Part shown: positions 49,551-59,343 of the stretch, one piece after another
Numbering within the stretch: position 1 is the first letter of the stretch
Layout: each line of letters begins with the position of its first letter
NCBI GenBank assembly: GCA_016871155.1
Contig: VFZO01000002.1
Location: forward strand, 1-64,000
DNA from: Acidobacteriota bacterium
Lineage (GTDB): Bacteria; Acidobacteriota; Terriglobia; Bryobacterales; Bryobacteraceae
DNA length: 64,000 nucleotides
Direction of reading: 5' to 3'
Notes under the pieces: model-generated
Databases searched by the model: none
What the model was told of the DNA's origin: nothing
Seen by the model: only the letters and a program-made list of their open reading frames with translations
Position numbers and translations under genes: made by a program

Positions 49551-50075
49551 ATGCCAACTCGCAGGAAGACGCTGGCCGCGCTATGGGCGGCCGCCGTGGT
49601 TCGCGCGCATGAACATGCCGCGCCGCCCGCGGAGAGCGCCGCATACCGGTTCGCGGTTCTGAATGCCCGCGAGGCGGCCTCGCTGCGCCGCCTAACTGCG
49701 ATCCTAATCCCCGCGGATGAGCGAAGCGGCGGAGCCCCTGCGGCCAAAGTGGACGAGTACGTGGACCACGTCTTGCGCTTCGCAACGGCGCCCGTGCGAA
49801 AAGCCTGGCGCGACGGCTTGAGGCGTTTCGCCAAAAAGGACGAGGCCGCGCTACGCGTGGTGGCTGCGAACGAATTCCAACCCAGAACACCGGATGAGCG
49901 GTTCTTCGTGATGTTGAAGGATGCCGCGGTCGAAGGGTTCTACACCTCTCGCGAGGGCATCGAAAAAGAGCTTGGCTATCGAGGCTACACGTACTTGCGC
50001 GAGTTTCCTTTGGCCAACATGGCGGAAGTGAAACGTCCCCCGGACTATCGACCGATGCTGAGGCAGCGCAGCTGA
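49551..50075 (+). CDS. Gluconate 2-dehydrogenase subunit 3-like protein
   Basis: RRKTLAALWAAAVVRAHEH Tat-like start; LTAILIPADERSGGAPAAKVDEYVDH; precedes GMC oxidoreductase. Confidence 0.85.
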   Translation: MPTRRKTLAALWAAAVVRAHEHAAPPAESAAYRFAVLNAREAASLRRLTAILIPADERSGGAPAAKVDEYVDHVLRFATAPVRKAWRDGLRRFAKKDEAALRVVAANEFQPRTPDERFFVMLKDAAVEGFYTSREGIEKELGYRGYTYLREFPLANMAEVKRPPDYRPMLRQRS

Positions 50076-50077
50076 CC

Positions 50078-51700
50078 GTGCAGATTCTCGAACAGAGCAA
50101 GGTCTACGACGTCTGCGTGATCGGATCCGGCGCGGCCGGCGGCATGACGGGGTATGTGCTGACGCGGCTGGGTCTGGACGTGGCGATGCTCGAAGCAGGC
50201 CCGCGCCGCAGGCCGGAGGAGTTTCCGGTGCATCGCGTGCGCCGGTGGAATCTGCCATTTCGCGGTTTGCGCGGCGACTATTTTCAGGAGTATTTGGAAC
50301 ATACGAATTTCCTGAGCAACGAGCCGTATTCTTGGGAAGGGAAGGACCCGTTTCAGTTCGTGCAGGTGAAGGCCGTGGGAGGCAAGAGTCTCTTTTGGGC
50401 GGGCGTAACGCCTCGATTCGGCCCCAAGGAGTTTCAACCCAAGGACGGTTTCGATACTCCCTGGCCATTCCCCTACGAGACCGTCGCGCCCTGGTACGAC
50501 AAGGTGGAAGAGTTGATCGGCGTGTCGTCGTCCGGTGAGCCCCTGGGCGCCTTTCCGTTGAACAACGGCCTGCCGCCGCTTCGGCCGAAGGCCGCGGAGT
50601 TGGAGTTCGCCCGGGTCTGCGGTTCGCTTGGCAAGGGGCTGAAAATGATCCCGGTTCCGAAGGCGATCCTGACCAAGGACCATCGCGGCCGGCCGGCGTG
50701 CCACTACTGCGGCCCTTGTTGGAAAGGCTGCGATAGCGGATCGAAATTCGACTCGCTCCGCGTCCTGGTCCAGGCCGCCGAGAGGACTGGAAAGCTAACG
50801 TTGTACCCCAACGCGAAGGTGCGCAGCGTGGAGACGAAAGATGGCCGCGCAATTAAGGCCCACTACTTCGACAGCACAGCGATGACCTGGCGGGAGCTGC
50901 GGGCGAAGGTGTTCGTCGTGGCCGCCGGCGCCATTGAATCGGCGCATATATTGCTCAACTCGGGGATCGCGAATTCCAGCGGGCTGGTGGGCCGGTATCT
51001 TTCCGAACACCTGTACGCCGCCATTGGCGGTCACCTGCCGCAGTTGATGAACCGGCGGATCTCCAACGAAGACGGCAACGGCGCACACTCCTTCATACCG
51101 GACCTAACGGCAAACTGGCGCGGCGGAAAATTCATTCGCGGCTACCAGATCTTTCCCAATGGCGGCATGGGCGAGACAACCTTCGTTGGCAAGAGCCTGC
51201 CCGGCTTCGGCCAGGAATGGAAAAAGAATATTCGCGCCTACCATACGGCTGGCGTCTCGGTGTTGTTTCAAGGCGAGGTGCTGCCCTACAAGGACAACCG
51301 CATTGAGATTGATCCGGCCATAAAGGACTCTGCGGGGATCCCGGGTATCCGTTTCCATTACAAATGGGCGGCGAATGAGGACGCGATGTTCCGCGACATG
51401 ATGGAGGTCGGCGAGGAGCTCCTGCAAAAGGCAGGGGCCGAATACTTCAAGCCGCCCAATCCGAGGCCGATGGCCCACGGGCACTCGATTCATTACGTTG
51501 GCACGGCTCGCATGGGACGGGATCCGCGCGTGTCGGTGACAGACGAATGGAATGTTTCGCACGATGTTCCCAACCTGCTGATCAACGACGCCGCCACGTT
51601 CGTGACCGCCGGCAACCAGAATCCGACTTTGACGATTCTGGCCCTCGCCATGCGCGCGAGTGAGCGCCTGGCGGAACGGATGAAGAAGGGGGAGGTGTAG
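50078..51700 (+). CDS. GMC-family FAD-dependent oxidoreductase
   Basis: VCVIGSGAAGGMTGYVLTRLGLDVAMLEAG; HYVGTARMGRDP; NPTLTILALAMRASERLAE. Confidence 0.94.
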   Translation: MQILEQSKVYDVCVIGSGAAGGMTGYVLTRLGLDVAMLEAGPRRRPEEFPVHRVRRWNLPFRGLRGDYFQEYLEHTNFLSNEPYSWEGKDPFQFVQVKAVGGKSLFWAGVTPRFGPKEFQPKDGFDTPWPFPYETVAPWYDKVEELIGVSSSGEPLGAFPLNNGLPPLRPKAAELEFARVCGSLGKGLKMIPVPKAILTKDHRGRPACHYCGPCWKGCDSGSKFDSLRVLVQAAERTGKLTLYPNAKVRSVETKDGRAIKAHYFDSTAMTWRELRAKVFVVAAGAIESAHILLNSGIANSSGLVGRYLSEHLYAAIGGHLPQLMNRRISNEDGNGAHSFIPDLTANWRGGKFIRGYQIFPNGGMGETTFVGKSLPGFGQEWKKNIRAYHTAGVSVLFQGEVLPYKDNRIEIDPAIKDSAGIPGIRFHYKWAANEDAMFRDMMEVGEELLQKAGAEYFKPPNPRPMAHGHSIHYVGTARMGRDPRVSVTDEWNVSHDVPNLLINDAATFVTAGNQNPTLTILALAMRASERLAERMKKGEV

Positions 51701-52536
51701 TGCGATTTCTGCGGCCGTTCTGGCCGACGGTGAAGTATTGGATGGAAGTGGAGGTGCATGTGTTCGGCTTCTCCATCGCCGCCAACGTGCTTCTCAGCTT
51801 TTTTCCGTTTTTCCTGGTGCTGGTGTGGTTTTGCCGTTCCATCGGTTGGGACGCGGCGGAGCAGGCGGTCTACTTCGGCATGGGTGACCTGTTCGGAAGA
51901 GAGGTGGAGCAACAGTTACGGCACGGCATCAACTGGATCCCCAACCGTTTTCGCCACTTCAGCTACACATCGTTGCTGTTGTTACTATTCACCGCCAACG
52001 GAATCTTCGAACCGATGGAGGTGGCGCTCAACCGCTGTTGGGGAGTCACGAAGCACCGGTCGTTTCTGATGAACCAGGTGGTCAGCATGGGGTTGATCTT
52101 CGCCTGTGGTTCGCTGGCGCTGTTGTCGATTGTCTTGAGCGCCGCGAACATTGAGTCGCTGAGGGCGAATGGAGAATCGAGCATTGCGGCCGTAATCAGC
52201 GTGTTCTTTTACAAGATGGCGGCGCTGCCGGTCCTGATGCTGGCGCTGCTGCTCATCTATTGGAAATTGCCCAACACGGAGGTCGGCTGGCGCCGCATGG
52301 TGCCTGTGGCCATGGCTGTGGGATTGATTCTGGAGGCCTTCAAATACCTGATGAAGGCGATTTGGCCGTGGTTCCTAACTAAGCTCCAGGTGGAGTATGG
52401 GCCGTTCTATTGGGCCGTGATCATCGTGCTGGTAAGCTTCCTGGCGTCGATGATTGTCCTGGCTGGGGCGGAGTGGGCGTCGAGAGGGGCGAGGCCGGCC
52501 GCGGGTATTTCCTCAACACCCGAATCCCCCAGGTAG
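51700..52536 (+). CDS. YihY/BrkB-family membrane protein
   Basis: NVLLSFFPFFLVLV, FTANGIFEPMEVALNRCWGVTKHRSFLMNQ. Confidence 0.85.
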   Translation: MRFLRPFWPTVKYWMEVEVHVFGFSIAANVLLSFFPFFLVLVWFCRSIGWDAAEQAVYFGMGDLFGREVEQQLRHGINWIPNRFRHFSYTSLLLLLFTANGIFEPMEVALNRCWGVTKHRSFLMNQVVSMGLIFACGSLALLSIVLSAANIESLRANGESSIAAVISVFFYKMAALPVLMLALLLIYWKLPNTEVGWRRMVPVAMAVGLILEAFKYLMKAIWPWFLTKLQVEYGPFYWAVIIVLVSFLASMIVLAGAEWASRGARPAAGISSTPESPR

Positions 52537-52615
52537 CGAAGGCGGCGCAGAACACGGCGAACGCGGCGATGAAGTAGACGACGTAACGGCCGGAAATCCG
52601 GCGGGATTCTTTCAT
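52421..52615 (-). CDS. Small single-TM protein, overlapping yihY 3' end antisense
   Basis: MKESRRISGRYVVYFIAAFAVFCAAFATWGIRVLRKYPRPA...; 8 bp after the Kelch gene stop. Confidence 0.45.
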   Translation of the reverse strand: MKESRRISGRYVVYFIAAFAVFCAAFATWGIRVLRKYPRPASPLSTPTPPQPGQSSTPGSLPAR

Positions 52616-52623
52616 GTGAGGCT

Positions 52624-54231
52624 TTAGTCCGATACTCCCATCGTAACTGTGTTGCTCACCGCGCCTCCCGCGCGGATCTTCACTTCCACGCCTAGTCCAA
52701 TCGGCGAGTCCTCCGGAACGCGAACATTTACTTGGTAAACGCCCAACAATCCTGGCGCCAGCCCGGCGAATAGTACCTCCGCGTTGCGGCCGCCCACCTC
52801 GGCGGTCACGGTGGCCCGAACGCGAATCAGCCCATCGGCCGAAGGAGCCGTCGCACCCAGACCGGTGCAGTAAATCTCGACTGCTCCACCGCGCCGCGCC
52901 GGCTGCGAAAAGGCATCGCGCGTGAGCCTGGCGATCAGACCCGCACCGGCGACGAGGATCGCGCCTTGCCCTTTGCCGTCCTGGCTCAGCGAAAAAATTC
53001 CCGGATTCGCGTTGGCGATTGAGGTCACCTGGAAGCCTGCGGACTCCACTCCGGCATTCGAAGTCTTCAGTTCGCCCGGGCTCGCCCCCTGCGGCAACAG
53101 AAAGGCGAGTTGACCAGGGGAGATGAAGACCAGCGGCAGTGCCGTGCCGTTCAGTGTCACGCGCGTCCCCATCATCCCGGTTGACGCGCGGGTCGCAACC
53201 TGGGACGCCGGAGCCAGGTTGCGCCCGAACCAGGTCAACAGCGTCCCTTCGGCGAGCTCCGGCGAATAGCTGGCGGCGTGCACGGGGCCTCCGGCGAACG
53301 AAGGCGGTGCGGCCGGCGGGACGATGTAGGCTTCATTCACGTTCGAATAAGTCGCGCCGGCCACTGGACCGCCGCTGGGTGTGAAGATGACGTTACCGAC
53401 GGCCGCGGCGTAGAGCCCGTGGCGTGGCGTCGGCATATCCGGCAGGGAGCGCCAAGTGTCGGCTACGGGATCGTACTCTTCGTTCTGGCGAAACGTAGCC
53501 TGCGGTGTGCCGCTGTTGCCCTCGCCGCCCATCACATAGATCTTGCCGTTGACGACGGCGCTGGCCAGTCCGCCGCGCGTGGTCGGCGCCGGCCGCCGGG
53601 CGCGCCATTGCGAAGTCGCCGGATCGAACTCCTCTACGAGGTTCACATCGCGCGCCTCGCGCCCGGCGATGGCGTAGAACTTGCCGCCCACAAATTGCGC
53701 GGTCAGGTGGTTACGGGACGTTGGCATCGCGGGCAGGCGGGACCACTCGCGGGTTTGCGTGTCGAACACTTCAAAAGCCGTGCCGGCGCCAGCCGCGCCG
53801 CTGCCACCCGCCACGTAGATTCGGCGGCCATCTGAGGCTACGCCGCTGGCGCCGCGAGGAGTGGGCATCTGGCCTGCGGTGCTCCAACGGTCACGCACGG
53901 GATCGTACTCGTAGGTGTTCGATTCCACGAAGGCCGAACCGATACGGATGGCGCCAAGCAGATAGAGCTTACCTCCGGCCGCGGCCACGTTGCAGTGATC
54001 GGCGCCTTGCGCGATCGGCGCAGGCGCGCCGGGCCGCCATTCGTCGATGTGGGGGTCGTAAATGAAGAGCGACGAGACCGGCCCCTGTTGGGTCAACCCG
54101 CAGACGGCGTAGATTTTGCCGGCGATTTCCGCCGCCGAAACCTCGGTGGCGGAAATAGGGTAGGGTGCTCGGCGCTCCCAAACGCCTTGCCCGTGGACAA
54201 TCAGCGCGAAGAAAAGCAACCAGGACTTCAT
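52624..54231 (-). CDS. Kelch-repeat protein with TIGR03437-like C-terminal domain
   Basis: Repeated GGKIYxxGG Kelch motifs; C-terminal GTLLTWFGRNLAP...LPLVFISPGQLAFLLP. Confidence 0.9.
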   Translation of the reverse strand: MKSWLLFFALIVHGQGVWERRAPYPISATEVSAAEIAGKIYAVCGLTQQGPVSSLFIYDPHIDEWRPGAPAPIAQGADHCNVAAAGGKLYLLGAIRIGSAFVESNTYEYDPVRDRWSTAGQMPTPRGASGVASDGRRIYVAGGSGAAGAGTAFEVFDTQTREWSRLPAMPTSRNHLTAQFVGGKFYAIAGREARDVNLVEEFDPATSQWRARRPAPTTRGGLASAVVNGKIYVMGGEGNSGTPQATFRQNEEYDPVADTWRSLPDMPTPRHGLYAAAVGNVIFTPSGGPVAGATYSNVNEAYIVPPAAPPSFAGGPVHAASYSPELAEGTLLTWFGRNLAPASQVATRASTGMMGTRVTLNGTALPLVFISPGQLAFLLPQGASPGELKTSNAGVESAGFQVTSIANANPGIFSLSQDGKGQGAILVAGAGLIARLTRDAFSQPARRGGAVEIYCTGLGATAPSADGLIRVRATVTAEVGGRNAEVLFAGLAPGLLGVYQVNVRVPEDSPIGLGVEVKIRAGGAVSNTVTMGVSD

Positions 54232-54240
54232 GTCAATAGC

Positions 54241-55794
54241 TTAATGCCGGAAGTGCCTTACTCCGGTAAAAATCATCGCAAGCCCCAGACGGTTCGCGGC
54301 GTCGATCACTTCCTGATCCTTCACCGAACCGCCCGGTTGAATGGCGGCTGTAATTCCGTGTTTGGCCGCGCCTTCCAGACCGTCTGGGAACGGGAAGAAT
54401 GCATCGGACGCCAGCACGCATCGATCAAGCGGAAGCACCGACTTCATCGCGCCGATCTCCACACTGAACACGCGCGACATCTGCCCGGCGCCCGCCGCGA
54501 GCAATTGGCCGCCTCGCGCATAGACGATCGCGTTGGACTTCACGTGCTTCACGCACTTCCAGGCGAACTCCAGATTGCGCCATTCGTCCTCGGAGGGCTG
54601 GCGTTCGGTGACGACCTTAGCCGTGGCGCGATCCAGTTTCGCCGAATCGGTTGTCTGCACCAGGAAGCCGCCATTGATGGATTTCACAACAAGTGCGTCG
54701 CCCTGCGCCGCAACCTCCACCAGCCGCAGGTTCTTCTTGCTGGCAAGGATTCGTTGCGCCTCCTCCGAGTAGGCCGGCGCGGCGATGGCTTCAATAAAGG
54801 TCTTGGCGACTTCGGCCGCCGTCTCTCCGTCCAACTCCCGGTTGAAGGCCAGCACGCCGCCGAACGCGGAAACGGGGTCGGAATCAAAAGCTTTCCGATA
54901 GCTTTCGGCTAGTGTGTCCTGTTCCGCGCACCCGCACGGATTCGTGTGTTTGATGATGACACTGGCCGGGTTTGAGAACTCTTGGACCAGAAGCCAGGCT
55001 GCGTCCAGGTCCACCAGATTGTTGTAGCTCAGCTCCTTACCCTGGAGCTGGCGGCCGCCCGCCACGCCGGCGCCGCCGTGCGCGTACAGCGCCGCTTTCT
55101 GGTGCGGGTTTTCGCCGTAGCGCATATCGATCGCGCGGGGCACGCGAAGGTCGAGCGTTCGCGGCAGCTCAGAGGGTTGATCGGTCACCGTATCGCCGTC
55201 GACGGTGATGTTGGCGAGGCGGTTGGCAATGGCCCGGTCATAGGCTGCCGTCCGCTCGAAGGCTTTCACGGCGAGGTTCCAGAGGGTCTTGCGGGAGAGC
55301 GCCCCGCCGTTGTTCTGGAGCTCGTCCAGAACTGCCGGATAGTCGGCGGGATCTGTGACTATGGCGACGTCCTGCCAGTTCTTTGCCGCCGCGCGGATCA
55401 TCGTGGGGCCGCCAATGTCGATGTTCTCCACGATCTCTTCGAAGTGTGCGTCTTTCTTCGCGGCAATCGTTTCGAAGGCGTACAAATTGACGGCGACCAG
55501 ATCGATCGTTGGAATCGCGTGCTGCTCCAGCGCCTCCATGTGCTCTTCCTTCGAACGGATGGCCAGAATTCCGCCAGCGATGTTCGGGTGAATCGTCTTC
55601 ACGCGGCCGTCCAGCATCTCCGGAAAGTGCGTCACGTCGCTGACGTCGTGAACGGTCACGCCGGCGTCTTTCAGCAGGCGCGCGGTGCCGCCCGTGGAGA
55701 TCAGGTCAATTTGAAGAGCGCGGAGTCCTTGTGCAAAGGCGACGGCGCCAGTTTTGTCAGTGAGGCTCAGCAAAGCCCGTTCGATTTTGGCCAT
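54241..55794 (-). CDS. purH: Bifunctional AICAR transformylase/IMP cyclohydrolase
   Basis: RALLSLTDKTGAVAFAQGLRAL, STGGTARLL, IKHTNPCGCA, FPFPDGLEGAAKHGITAAIQPGGSVKDQ. Confidence 0.97.
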   Translation of the reverse strand: MAKIERALLSLTDKTGAVAFAQGLRALQIDLISTGGTARLLKDAGVTVHDVSDVTHFPEMLDGRVKTIHPNIAGGILAIRSKEEHMEALEQHAIPTIDLVAVNLYAFETIAAKKDAHFEEIVENIDIGGPTMIRAAAKNWQDVAIVTDPADYPAVLDELQNNGGALSRKTLWNLAVKAFERTAAYDRAIANRLANITVDGDTVTDQPSELPRTLDLRVPRAIDMRYGENPHQKAALYAHGGAGVAGGRQLQGKELSYNNLVDLDAAWLLVQEFSNPASVIIKHTNPCGCAEQDTLAESYRKAFDSDPVSAFGGVLAFNRELDGETAAEVAKTFIEAIAAPAYSEEAQRILASKKNLRLVEVAAQGDALVVKSINGGFLVQTTDSAKLDRATAKVVTERQPSEDEWRNLEFAWKCVKHVKSNAIVYARGGQLLAAGAGQMSRVFSVEIGAMKSVLPLDRCVLASDAFFPFPDGLEGAAKHGITAAIQPGGSVKDQEVIDAANRLGLAMIFTGVRHFRH

Positions 55795-55828
55795 TAGGGA
55801 AACAACTAGGATAGCGAGTCTGGAATGC

Positions 55829-55903
55829 TGGAGGCGCGGGTCGGAATCGAACCGACGAATGAGGGTTTTGCAGACCCTGGCCTTACCACTTGGCTACCGC
55901 GCC
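55829..55903 (-). tRNA. tRNA-Cys (GCA)
   Basis: GGCGCGGTAGCCAAGTGGTAAGGCCAGGGTCTGCAAAACCCT...GGTTCGATTCC...CCGCGCC-T-CCA. Confidence 0.95.
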
Positions 55904-55951
55904 CCGGATAGGCCGTTTCGTTTGATTATCGCACCTTGTACACTTTTCTGC

Positions 55952-56497
55952 ATGAAACGACGTCACGCGATTGTCGCCGCGGCCGCCGCCGCGCTTCCCT
56001 CCCAGGCGCAATGGACAAACCCGTTCGCGCAGTCATTCTTGAAGAGTTTCCTGGAACACTGGAAGGACACGCGGGAGTACACGCTCAACGTACTGGACGC
56101 CATGCCGGCCGGCAAGTTCACCGTCAAGGCCAACCCCGCGCAGCGGACCTTTGGCGAGCAACTGATTCACATCGCCGGCGCCAATACCGCCTATTTCCGC
56201 GGCTTTGAGCTGGCCGAGCCGCCGGCCCTGAAGGCTCCGGACCCGGCCGACAAAACCGCCGTCCGCGAGTACCTGGTCGCGCATTTCGACTTTACTAGCG
56301 CTGTGCTGGCCAGGATGACGCAGGAGCATGTCGTCAAAACGGATATCCGCTGGAGTCCGCGCCAGAAGCCCCATTCCACCGTTGACATCTTCCTCCGCGC
56401 TTACATGCACACGGCCCACCACCGGGGCCAAATAGTCTCCTACCTCCGCGTGGCCGAGATCACGCCGCCCACTTGGAAGTTCGAGCCGCACGCATAG
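55952..56497 (+). CDS. DinB-family protein, secreted
   Basis: MKRRHAIVAAAAAALPSQA signal; GEQLIHIAGANTAYF, YMHTAHHRGQIVSYLR. Confidence 0.88.
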   Translation: MKRRHAIVAAAAAALPSQAQWTNPFAQSFLKSFLEHWKDTREYTLNVLDAMPAGKFTVKANPAQRTFGEQLIHIAGANTAYFRGFELAEPPALKAPDPADKTAVREYLVAHFDFTSAVLARMTQEHVVKTDIRWSPRQKPHSTVDIFLRAYMHTAHHRGQIVSYLRVAEITPPTWKFEPHA

Positions 56498-56500
56498 CGG

Positions 56501-57364
56501 CTACTCGCCGAGCCGCCGGGTGCGCTCCCGCATCAGTTGCTCCAAGCCCAGTTTCCACCACGCGCCGGTCACGCCTTCCAGCGGGCGTGTTAACTTCCCT
56601 GGCCGGATCGTCAGCGTTTCAACCAGCACATCCTCGCCGTAAATCGACGCTTCCTTCAGAATGTTCCCGTCGTCCTTGATGATGCGGCTGTGGCCGTGGG
56701 AGCCGCTATTGTCTGCCACGTTCCCGGGCGCGTTGGCCGCTACGGCGTGGATTCCATTCTCCACCGCGCGGGCCATCATCTGCGCGCGATAGCCAGGCAG
56801 CTTGCTCTCGTTCTTCATACTCGATTCGTGACTGATGTAATAGACCACCCGGGCCCCGGCGATGGCTGGCAGGCGCACGAACTCCGGATAACGCTCGTCG
56901 TGGCAGATAATCAACGTCGAAGGAACGCCTTCCAGATCGAACAACGCCATGTGGTTCCCGGGCGTCGCCCACTTTTCGCCAGCCAATTGGAGCTTGCCGA
57001 ACCGCTCCACCGTCTCTCCCTTGGAGTTGATCACCAGCGCCGCGTTGAACACTTTGCCGTTCGCCTGATACACGGTGCCGACAACGGCCGCGATGCGCCG
57101 GCGCGCACACACGGCGGCGATCTGGTTCTCGGCCTTCAGCACTTCATCGGCGGAGACCTTGAAACCGGCTGCCGTAGTGTAGCCGGTTAGAGCGCACTCC
57201 GGAAACGCAGCGACTTGCACACCCTCCCCGGCCAGCTTTTCCAGCGACGCGATAATCTTCGCGGCATTCGCGGCGACATCGAATGCAGACCGCATCTGCA
57301 CTGCGGCCACCTTTAATTCCGCGGCATAGGCGGCGGCGCACAAAAACGGGATCAAGCGGATCAT
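56501..57364 (-). CDS. Carbon-nitrogen hydrolase (nitrilase family)
   Basis: VQVAAFPECALTGY (Glu), GKLQLAGEKW (Lys), STLIICHDERYPEFVR (Cys). Confidence 0.9.
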   Translation of the reverse strand: MIRLIPFLCAAAYAAELKVAAVQMRSAFDVAANAAKIIASLEKLAGEGVQVAAFPECALTGYTTAAGFKVSADEVLKAENQIAAVCARRRIAAVVGTVYQANGKVFNAALVINSKGETVERFGKLQLAGEKWATPGNHMALFDLEGVPSTLIICHDERYPEFVRLPAIAGARVVYYISHESSMKNESKLPGYRAQMMARAVENGIHAVAANAPGNVADNSGSHGHSRIIKDDGNILKEASIYGEDVLVETLTIRPGKLTRPLEGVTGAWWKLGLEQLMRERTRRLGE

Positions 57365-58674
57365 TATTTCTTCCTCCTTCGGGGCGGGCGCTTGGGCGGA
57401 TAATCTTCGTTCGGCGTGCGCGCTTCGTCCATCCAGCGCCGCATCCGGGCCGTTATATCCGGATTCGCCGCCGCAAGGTTGCGAGTTTCGCTTTCGTCGA
57501 TCGAGAGATCGTAGAGCTCCACTTCGCCCTCCAGCTCGTGGCGCACCGCCTTCCATTGGCCATCGCGAATCGCCTGGTGAAAACCGTCGGAGTGCGTCTC
57601 CCAATAAAAGTACGGCCTCTTGGCCTGCTCACCCTTGCCGAGCAGCGCCGGCAAAATGGAGATGCCGTCGATGTTTGCGGGCGGCTTCGCCCCGGCCAAC
57701 TCGGCGGCCGTCGGCAGAAAGTCCCAGAACGCCCAGGGGAAATCGCTGGTCACGCCCGCCTTCACGCGGCCCGGCCAGCGAACGATCATCGGGACGCGAT
57801 GACCGCCTTCATAGGGGTCGCCCTTCTGGGCGCGGTAGTGGAGGGTCCCGCGGAAGAACTCGCGCTCTTTGTTGCCGTTGCCGTTGTCCGACGTGATGAA
57901 CACGATCGTCCGTTGATCGATCTGGAGATTCTTGAGCGTGTCGAGAATTTTCCCAACGGCCGCGTCGAAACTCGCCACCATCGCCGCGTACTTCTTCTGG
58001 GCCTCGTTCATCGGTGCGTTCGAATACTCGCCAGTGGACGGAATCTCCATGGGGGCGTGCGGCGTGGTGGGCGTGAAGTACAGGTAGAACGCCCGGGCCC
58101 GGTTCACGCGGATGAATCGAAGCGCTTCGTCCGTAAACAGGTCCGTAACGTAGGTTCCCTTCTGCGGCTCCTTCGTTTCGTTCCGCCAAAGGTGGCCGGT
58201 GTAGTACTCCAGCGCGTGATCTTGATTGAGAAACCCGAACCAACTGTCAAAGCCCTTTTTCGTCGGAACGCCGGTCGTTTCGGGCTCGCCAAGGCCCCAC
58301 TTGCCTGTAATGCCCGTGGCGTAGCCGGCCTTCTTCAGCACTTCGGCAACCGTAACGTCCTCCGGACGAAGCGGCACGCGCTCACCGGTCTTCACCGAAT
58401 GGTTCCACCGCACACGCGTATGACCGGAGTGCAGCCCGGTCATCAGACAGCTTCTCGACGGCGCGCAGACCGCCGAACCCGCATACGCCGACGTGAAGCG
58501 CATTCCCTGCGCGGCGGCGCGATCGATATTCGGCGTCTTGATGAACTTCTGACCGTAGCAGCCCAGGTCGCCAACGCCCATATCGTCGGCCATCATCCAG
58601 ATGATATTCGGCCTTGCCGGTGGTTGACCGGCCAGTGAGGCGGAAGAGAACGAAAGCCACTGACGGCGAGTCAT
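57364..58674 (-). CDS. Sulfatase, formylglycine-dependent
   Basis: RPNIIWMMADDMGVGDLGCYG; VCAPSRSCLMTGLHSGHTRVR (CxPSR). Confidence 0.95.
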   Translation of the reverse strand: MTRRQWLSFSSASLAGQPPARPNIIWMMADDMGVGDLGCYGQKFIKTPNIDRAAAQGMRFTSAYAGSAVCAPSRSCLMTGLHSGHTRVRWNHSVKTGERVPLRPEDVTVAEVLKKAGYATGITGKWGLGEPETTGVPTKKGFDSWFGFLNQDHALEYYTGHLWRNETKEPQKGTYVTDLFTDEALRFIRVNRARAFYLYFTPTTPHAPMEIPSTGEYSNAPMNEAQKKYAAMVASFDAAVGKILDTLKNLQIDQRTIVFITSDNGNGNKEREFFRGTLHYRAQKGDPYEGGHRVPMIVRWPGRVKAGVTSDFPWAFWDFLPTAAELAGAKPPANIDGISILPALLGKGEQAKRPYFYWETHSDGFHQAIRDGQWKAVRHELEGEVELYDLSIDESETRNLAAANPDITARMRRWMDEARTPNEDYPPKRPPRRRKK

Positions 58675-58696
58675 TGGGGTGATTGTATCCGACCGG

Positions 58697-59287
58697 TCAA
58701 GGGCATGGCGACTCGACAAACACCTCGCCCGCCCAGCGCATGGCGCGGCAGTTTATGGCCCCGCGCATGACCACCACTCCGGCCGCCGGATACTCAAACC
58801 GTGTCACGGCGGTCACGACCTTTCCGCTCGGGTGCTCCATTTTCGACGTATATTCGTTGCCCTTCAAAACCGCCACCAACTTGCCGGCGCGAAGTTGGAA
58901 GATTTCGATGTCGATGGCATCCTCCTCGGTGCCGCCGCTGTGCGTCCGGACAATCAATTCGGCCCGGCCTGCCCGGGTCACCGCTCGCAACTCGATGAAA
59001 CCGTCGCGGTATTCGGGCTTATAGTTCCACCAGTCGCTGAACTTGCCGGCCACAACCCATCCAGCGGCGGTCCGGTCGAAAACTAATGCCTCGACTTTCT
59101 GGTCGCCGTCGTACCGCAAGACCGCTTCTTCCGGTTCGTCATCGTCCAATTGGGCGAAGAAGAGGCGTACATCCGCCGATTTCGCAACGCCTGTGATCCT
59201 CTCGGCCCGGCTGTCGCCCTTGCGCAGCCACTCGGCCAGAGCAGGCGGGTCAACGCCGAGGGCCAGGGCTAGCAGCAGGGCAGGCAT
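58697..59287 (-). CDS. Hypothetical protein
   Basis: 196 aa ORF with a short hydrophobic start. Confidence 0.6.
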   Translation of the reverse strand: MPALLLALALGVDPPALAEWLRKGDSRAERITGVAKSADVRLFFAQLDDDEPEEAVLRYDGDQKVEALVFDRTAAGWVVAGKFSDWWNYKPEYRDGFIELRAVTRAGRAELIVRTHSGGTEEDAIDIEIFQLRAGKLVAVLKGNEYTSKMEHPSGKVVTAVTRFEYPAAGVVVMRGAINCRAMRWAGEVFVESPCP

Positions 59288-59343
59288 GTCCTCATGGTAG
59301 CGTCGCTGAAACGTTGCCGGACGCCGTAGAATCTAAGTGAGCG

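Noticed and set aside
49219-50100. 293-aa minus-strand ORF
   Set aside because: Overlaps the gluconate dehydrogenase subunit 3-like gene antisense; Arg/Pro-rich nonsense composition.
55754-55951. N-terminal extension of the DinB ORF (WRRGSESNRRMRVLQTLALPLGYRAP)
   Set aside because: Translation through the antisense of tRNA-Cys; the real start is the ATG at 55952.
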